Shown in pieces: positions 18,428 through 21,407 of a DNA stretch of 21,407 nucleotides. Position numbers and translations under genes: made by a program. The DNA is from a virus, in the IMG/VR virus record IMGVR_UViG_3300030109_003447, positions 1 through 21,407 of that record; one strand, given 5' to 3'. The notes under the pieces were generated by a model. The model did not search any database, was not told where the DNA came from, and was given only the letters and a program-made list of their open reading frames with translations. The first letter of the stretch is position 1; each line of letters begins with the position of its first letter.

Positions 18428-18988
18428 TTAACGTTTCATTTTAGTTTCATCCTTCACAAATAAGTGAAAGACGTCGGAAGGCATGTCAAGTCCGGACTCG
18501 ACACGCTCCCTGTATAGGGCCTTCAATGTCATTGGCTCAACCTTCTCACGTTGGCTGGGCTCATAACCATTTCCGACCGCAAGGTCCAGCAATTGCTTCG
18601 CCTTGTTATCTTCGCCTTTACCAAAAGTAACAGCAACCTCATTTTTAATAATGTCGCCTAACCCTTGGTCTCGAAGCCATTTATAAGCTGCGGCTTTCTT
18701 TTCCGGATCTTTCGGTAGTGTACAACTATATTTTTTATTAACCTCTACAGTTGTGCCGTCAGCTAATTTCAAAGATTTCAAACCTTGTTCTGCTAATATA
18801 TTAGGTATGACCTCTGAATTAATTTTGTTAAATTTTTCTTTTAATGCTTTAGTTTGTTTCTCAGATACTTCTATTTGTAACTGTAGTTCAAACATTTGAC
18901 TCAAATGCACTGATAAAGAATCTAAATCTGTAGATTCAAACTCATTTGATTTATCTGCTTCAAAGTCTATTCCATTTCCTTTACTCAT
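18428..18988 (-). CDS. Conserved phage replication-module protein, 186 aa
   Basis: An acidic N-terminus (residues 8-25) leads to a long helical region (FELQLQIEVSEKQTKALKEK, about residues 33-58), a beta segment LKLADGTTVEVNKKYSC, and a distinctive stretch WLRDQGLGDIIKNEVAVTFG followed by EDNKAKQLLDLA and PMTLKALYRERVESG. This pattern occurs in many tailed phages near SSB and polymerase genes, as I recall, without assigned function. Codons are more GC-rich in its C-terminal half than in neighbouring genes. GAAAGGA precedes ATG 18988. Confidence 0.75.
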   Translation of the reverse strand: MSKGNGIDFEADKSNEFESTDLDSLSVHLSQMFELQLQIEVSEKQTKALKEKFNKINSEVIPNILAEQGLKSLKLADGTTVEVNKKYSCTLPKDPEKKAAAYKWLRDQGLGDIIKNEVAVTFGKGEDNKAKQLLDLAVGNGYEPSQREKVEPMTLKALYRERVESGLDMPSDVFHLFVKDETKMKR

Positions 18989-18990
18989 TT

Positions 18991-19398
18991 TTATCCTTTC
19001 TGATTGAGATCGAATGCTATTGGATAATATTTAGCCTCTCTTCGATCCCATTTCAAGAGGTTAAATACTCCATTAGTATTATCACTTACTATTGCAGATG
19101 ATATACCAATGATTGCAGGATCTCCAGTTAAAAGAATATAATCTTTATCTCTAAAGTCCCTTAAATTTTTTCTCATTTTAAAAACAAAAGGTTGTGATGA
19201 AAAAACTATTTGTGATTCAGGTCCATACAAAGGCAAACAAATAACTAAGTATCCATAATCAGATGCACTTAATATATTTATGTTTGCAGGTGGATGCTGC
19301 AATACATAGACAAAACTTTCTTCAGGGTTCTCTTTTTGAAATGTTAAAAACTCCTGTAGAGATTTTGGTTTATATAATTCAAATATTTTATTCTTCAT
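18991..19398 (-). CDS. Hypothetical phage protein, 135 aa
   Basis: A beta-rich soluble protein (ESFVYVLQHPPANINIL, YGYLVICLPLYG, DYILLTGDPAIIGISSAIVSD) that may be a small ligand- or nucleic-acid-binding domain; no family recognised. I choose ATG 19398 (MKNKIFELYKPKSLQEF) over ATG 19416, because the minus promoter predicts transcription from about 19410, downstream of the earlier ATG. It is the first gene of the 14-kb minus-strand array that carries the replication genes. Confidence 0.65.
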   Translation of the reverse strand: MKNKIFELYKPKSLQEFLTFQKENPEESFVYVLQHPPANINILSASDYGYLVICLPLYGPESQIVFSSQPFVFKMRKNLRDFRDKDYILLTGDPAIIGISSAIVSDNTNGVFNLLKWDRREAKYYPIAFDLNQKG

Positions 19399-19409
19399 TC
19401 TTTTTGCTC

Positions 19410-19446
19410 TTGACATCTTATATGGGAATCTCTATATGTTTGTCAA
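19410..19446. promoter_or_regulatory. Overlapping divergent promoters between replication array and SNF2 gene
   Basis: Plus: TTGACA 19410-19415, 17 bp, TATATG 19433-19438, leader of about 18 bases to ATG 19463. Minus: TTGACA 19446-19441, 17 bp, ATATAA 19423-19418. The ends form an inverted repeat (CTTGACA...TGTCAAG). TATATGGGA (19420-19428) overlaps the minus -10 and lies in the plus spacer, so a bound repressor would block both directions. Confidence 0.7.
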
Positions 19447-19462
19447 GTAGAAAGAATAAGTT

Positions 19463-20896
19463 ATGAAATATAAATTTAAAACGCCGCCTTATAAGCATCA
19501 ATTAACTGCGTTAGAAAAATCGTGGGATAAAGATGAGTATGCATATTTTATGGAAATGGGTACTGGTAAATCAAAAGTACTTATTGATAATATTGCTATG
19601 CTATATGACAAAGGTAAAATAAATTCGGCCATAATTATAGCTCCTAAAGGTGTGTATCGCAACTGGTATTCACAAGAAATTCCAACACATATGCCTAGTC
19701 ATATACCTTATAAAACGGTACTATGGACTGCGACTACATCCAAAGCAAAGGATAAAGAGTACCAACAATTGTTTGAAATTAATTATGACCTTCACATCCT
19801 TATAATGAATGTAGAAGCATTTTCGACAAAAAAGGGACACCTTTTTGCCACAAAGTTTATGAATGCAAGAAAGTGTTTAGTCGCTGTAGATGAGTCTACA
19901 ACAATTAAGAACCCAAGTGCCAAAAGAACCAAAGCTATCACTCAGATGGCTTCTATGGCCCGTTATAGACGTATTTTGACAGGGTCTCCGGTAACTAGAT
20001 CACCTCTAGATCTATATAGTCAATGTAATTTTTTAGAACCAGAACTATTAGGTTTCCAAAGTTATTACGCATTTAGATCAAGATATGCACATATGGTTAG
20101 TAGAAACTTTGGTGGTAGACAAGTACAGATTGTAGGCAGTTATAGAAGACTAGATGAATTATCAGATAATATAAAACCTTTTTCTTATAGAGTATTAAAA
20201 GAAGATTGTTTAGATCTACCTGCTAAAATCTATATGAAAAGAACAATAGAACTTACACCAGAACAACAAAAACATTATGCATCTATGAAGTCATTAGCTC
20301 TTACAGCATTAAAAGGTAAATCTGTAAGTGCACCACATGTGCTATCACAGCTTATAAAACTACATCAAATAACTTGTGGTCATTTAAAGTTAGATGATGG
20401 GTCAATAGAAGATATAAAAAACAGAAGGTTAGACGAACTTATGGATGTTCTAGAAGAAGTAGAAGGCAAAGTAATTATATGGGCTAACTACATTTATGAC
20501 ATAGAAAAGATAGTCAAAACTATTATAAAAGAATATGGAGAAGAATCTGTTGTAGATTATTATGGTGCTATTGCGTCAGAAACTAGACAGAAAAATGTAA
20601 CTGAATTCCAAGATCCGCGTTCCAAGGTCAAATTTTTCGTAGGTAATCCACAGACAGCCGGTTATGGTTTAACTCTAACTGCGGCTAATACGGTTATTTA
20701 TTATTCTAATGGTTATGACTTAGAAAAAAGATTGCAATCAGAAGATAGAGCGCATAGGATCGGACAAAAAAAGTCTGTAACGTATATCGATCTGATGGCA
20801 GAAAAGACAGTTGACGAAAAGATAGTTAAGTCTTTACGTAAAAAAATAAATATAGCATCAGAAATCATGGGTGAGGAGCTTAGAGAATGGATCTAG
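19463..20896 (+). CDS. SNF2-like (SF2) DNA helicase/translocase
   Basis: The 477-aa protein has all SWI2/SNF2 motifs: I, MGTGKSK (32-38); Ia, IIIAPKGVYRNW (57-68); II, AVDESTTIKNP (D143, E144); III, ILTGSP (171-176); V, GLTLTAA (402-408); VI, QSEDRAHRIGQ (425-435). SNF2 proteins move along duplex DNA with ATP rather than opening long forks; phage copies are thought to aid replication, recombination or removal of bound proteins. It is compact, with no accessory domains. It is divergent from the replication array and shares a bidirectional promoter with it. Confidence 0.93.
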   Translation: MKYKFKTPPYKHQLTALEKSWDKDEYAYFMEMGTGKSKVLIDNIAMLYDKGKINSAIIIAPKGVYRNWYSQEIPTHMPSHIPYKTVLWTATTSKAKDKEYQQLFEINYDLHILIMNVEAFSTKKGHLFATKFMNARKCLVAVDESTTIKNPSAKRTKAITQMASMARYRRILTGSPVTRSPLDLYSQCNFLEPELLGFQSYYAFRSRYAHMVSRNFGGRQVQIVGSYRRLDELSDNIKPFSYRVLKEDCLDLPAKIYMKRTIELTPEQQKHYASMKSLALTALKGKSVSAPHVLSQLIKLHQITCGHLKLDDGSIEDIKNRRLDELMDVLEEVEGKVIIWANYIYDIEKIVKTIIKEYGEESVVDYYGAIASETRQKNVTEFQDPRSKVKFFVGNPQTAGYGLTLTAANTVIYYSNGYDLEKRLQSEDRAHRIGQKKSVTYIDLMAEKTVDEKIVKSLRKKINIASEIMGEELREWI

Positions 20897-20973
20897 AAGA
20901 AGATGAATTTCTCTATATAATTGTACTAATTTTAATTTGTTACATTGGCTTTAAACTTATTGGTTGGATGTAG
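20887..20973 (+). CDS. 28-aa membrane micro-protein
   Basis: Starts MDLEEDEFLYIIVLILIC, then IGFKLIGWM: an acidic head and one hydrophobic helix. Its ATG overlaps the end of the SNF2 gene by 10 bases, and GAGGAG lies 8 bases upstream inside that gene, a good ribosome site. Function unknown. Confidence 0.6.
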   Translation: MDLEEDEFLYIIVLILICYIGFKLIGWM

Positions 20974-20984
20974 TGGAACATATT

Positions 20985-21197
20985 GTGACGATAACATTAT
21001 TATACTTAACCTTAATGGGTAATATAGAGATGACTTCTTTTGAAATACCATCAAAGGAAAGTTGTGGCTCTTGGTTTCATCACAATGTAAAAGTACATGA
21101 ACGTAAAAAAAGAAAATTATTTACGAATCATTATTATCATATGTATGATGGTAAACAGGTTATTGGTTATATTTGTGGAGATGAACCCCCACAATAA
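20985..21197 (+). CDS. Small exported protein, 70 aa, GTG start
   Basis: A hydrophobic start (TITLLYLTLMG) leads to a domain with C (SCGSWFHHN) and a C-terminal KQVIGYICGDEPP, so two cysteines could pair. The start is uncertain: GTG 20985 has AGTGGA 7 bases upstream; GTG 20973 and TTG 20964 are alternatives, giving 74 or 77 aa. It resembles small exported proteins of marine phages. It ends one base before the convergent peptidase gene. Confidence 0.6.
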   Translation: MTITLLYLTLMGNIEMTSFEIPSKESCGSWFHHNVKVHERKKRKLFTNHYYHMYDGKQVIGYICGDEPPQ

Positions 21198-21407
21198 TTA
21201 TTCTACGACTTGTCCGTCTTTCCATTTCATTTCAGGAAGTCCGTTCTCGTATTTTTTCCCGTCAAAAGTAAGCACTTGTTTTCTGTTAGCACCTTTCTCA
21301 TTGTAAGATACGTGTACCCAGCCGGCTTGGCCGTCGTTTGGTTTGTAGTATTCAAGAATTAATTGATCAAAATCACAGTTAGCTTCTATCCAATAAGCTA
21401 TTTTAAT
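21198..21407 (-). CDS. C-terminal part of an M15-type peptidase (endolysin candidate), cut by the window
   Basis: The open frame runs from the TAA at 21200-21198 to the window end (69 codons). Residues FDQLILEYYKPNDGQAGWVH and then SYNEKGANRKQVLTFDG are typical of the C-terminus of phage Peptidase_M15 (D-Ala-D-Ala carboxypeptidase-like) lysins, where the WVHVS histidine is a zinc ligand. The N-terminal catalytic residues (HxxxxxxD) lie beyond the window. It would cut host peptidoglycan at lysis. It converges with the small exported protein with no spacer. Confidence 0.7.
   Translation of the reverse strand: MKIAYWIEANCDFDQLILEYYKPNDGQAGWVHVSYNEKGANRKQVLTFDGKKYENGLPEMKWKDGQVVE

Overview
The window is a 21.4 kb piece of a tailed double-stranded DNA phage genome (Caudoviricetes). 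It holds a terminase small subunit, a family A DNA polymerase with exonuclease domain, a DnaQ-less replication set (AEP-type primase, UvrD-like and SNF2-like helicases, RecB/Cas4-like exonuclease), an HNH endonuclease, a Gp88-family protein and, at the right edge, the end of what looks like an M15-peptidase endolysin. It is very AT-rich, tightly packed, and full of tiny ORFs joined by ATGA or TAATG overlaps. This style, and several of the small proteins, recall phages of marine alphaproteobacteria such as SAR11; the host is inference. No structural (head or tail) genes, large terminase, integrase, tRNA or CRISPR are visible.

Layout. (1) 1-2110: minus-strand block of unknown small proteins plus one 335-aa protein, with strong sigma70-like promoters. 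(2) 2151-4227: plus-strand block beginning with a 35-aa zinc-ribbon peptide and a 24-aa membrane peptide, followed by a roughly 620-base GC-richer island with no convincing gene but dense nested inverted repeats (candidate large structured RNA), then four overlapping genes ending with a Gp88-family protein and a small ORF. This block carries 7-base-period CAAGCNN repeats that run through gene ends. (3) 4205-5449: a VRR-NUC-like nuclease and a small exported peptide on minus, a lone small terminase subunit on plus, and a conserved minus-strand protein that overlaps the terminase 3' end. (4) 5450-5830: 380 bases of iteron-like repeats and hairpins, a candidate origin or control region. (5) 5831-19398: one long minus-strand array. 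Reading in the direction of transcription (right to left) it runs: unknown protein, coiled-coil protein, candidate ssDNA-binding protein, primase, small coiled-coil protein, SF1 helicase, HNH nuclease, DUF6378-like protein, DNA polymerase, conserved 216-aa protein, membrane/secreted small proteins; then a hairpin and a fresh promoter, an RHH regulator, zinc and membrane micro-proteins, a structured RNA candidate, PD-(D/E)XK exonuclease and acidic small proteins. (6) 19463-21197: plus-strand SNF2 helicase and two small membrane/exported proteins. (7) 21198-21407: partial minus-strand M15 peptidase.

How it fits together. The primase, polymerase (with Leu at the E. coli Phe762 position), SF1 and SF2 helicases, candidate SSB and exonuclease make a near-complete replication/recombination module without a DnaB-type helicase. 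All three divergent gene junctions in the window (2110/2186, 4685/4726, 19398/19463) are served by single stretches of about 35 bp in which a plus and a minus promoter overlap completely. Five promoters share a TATATGGGA half-site, perfect-palindromic in one case; one lies just upstream of the RHH gene, which makes that protein a candidate regulator of the set. All functional calls come from reading motifs by eye; no database search was possible.
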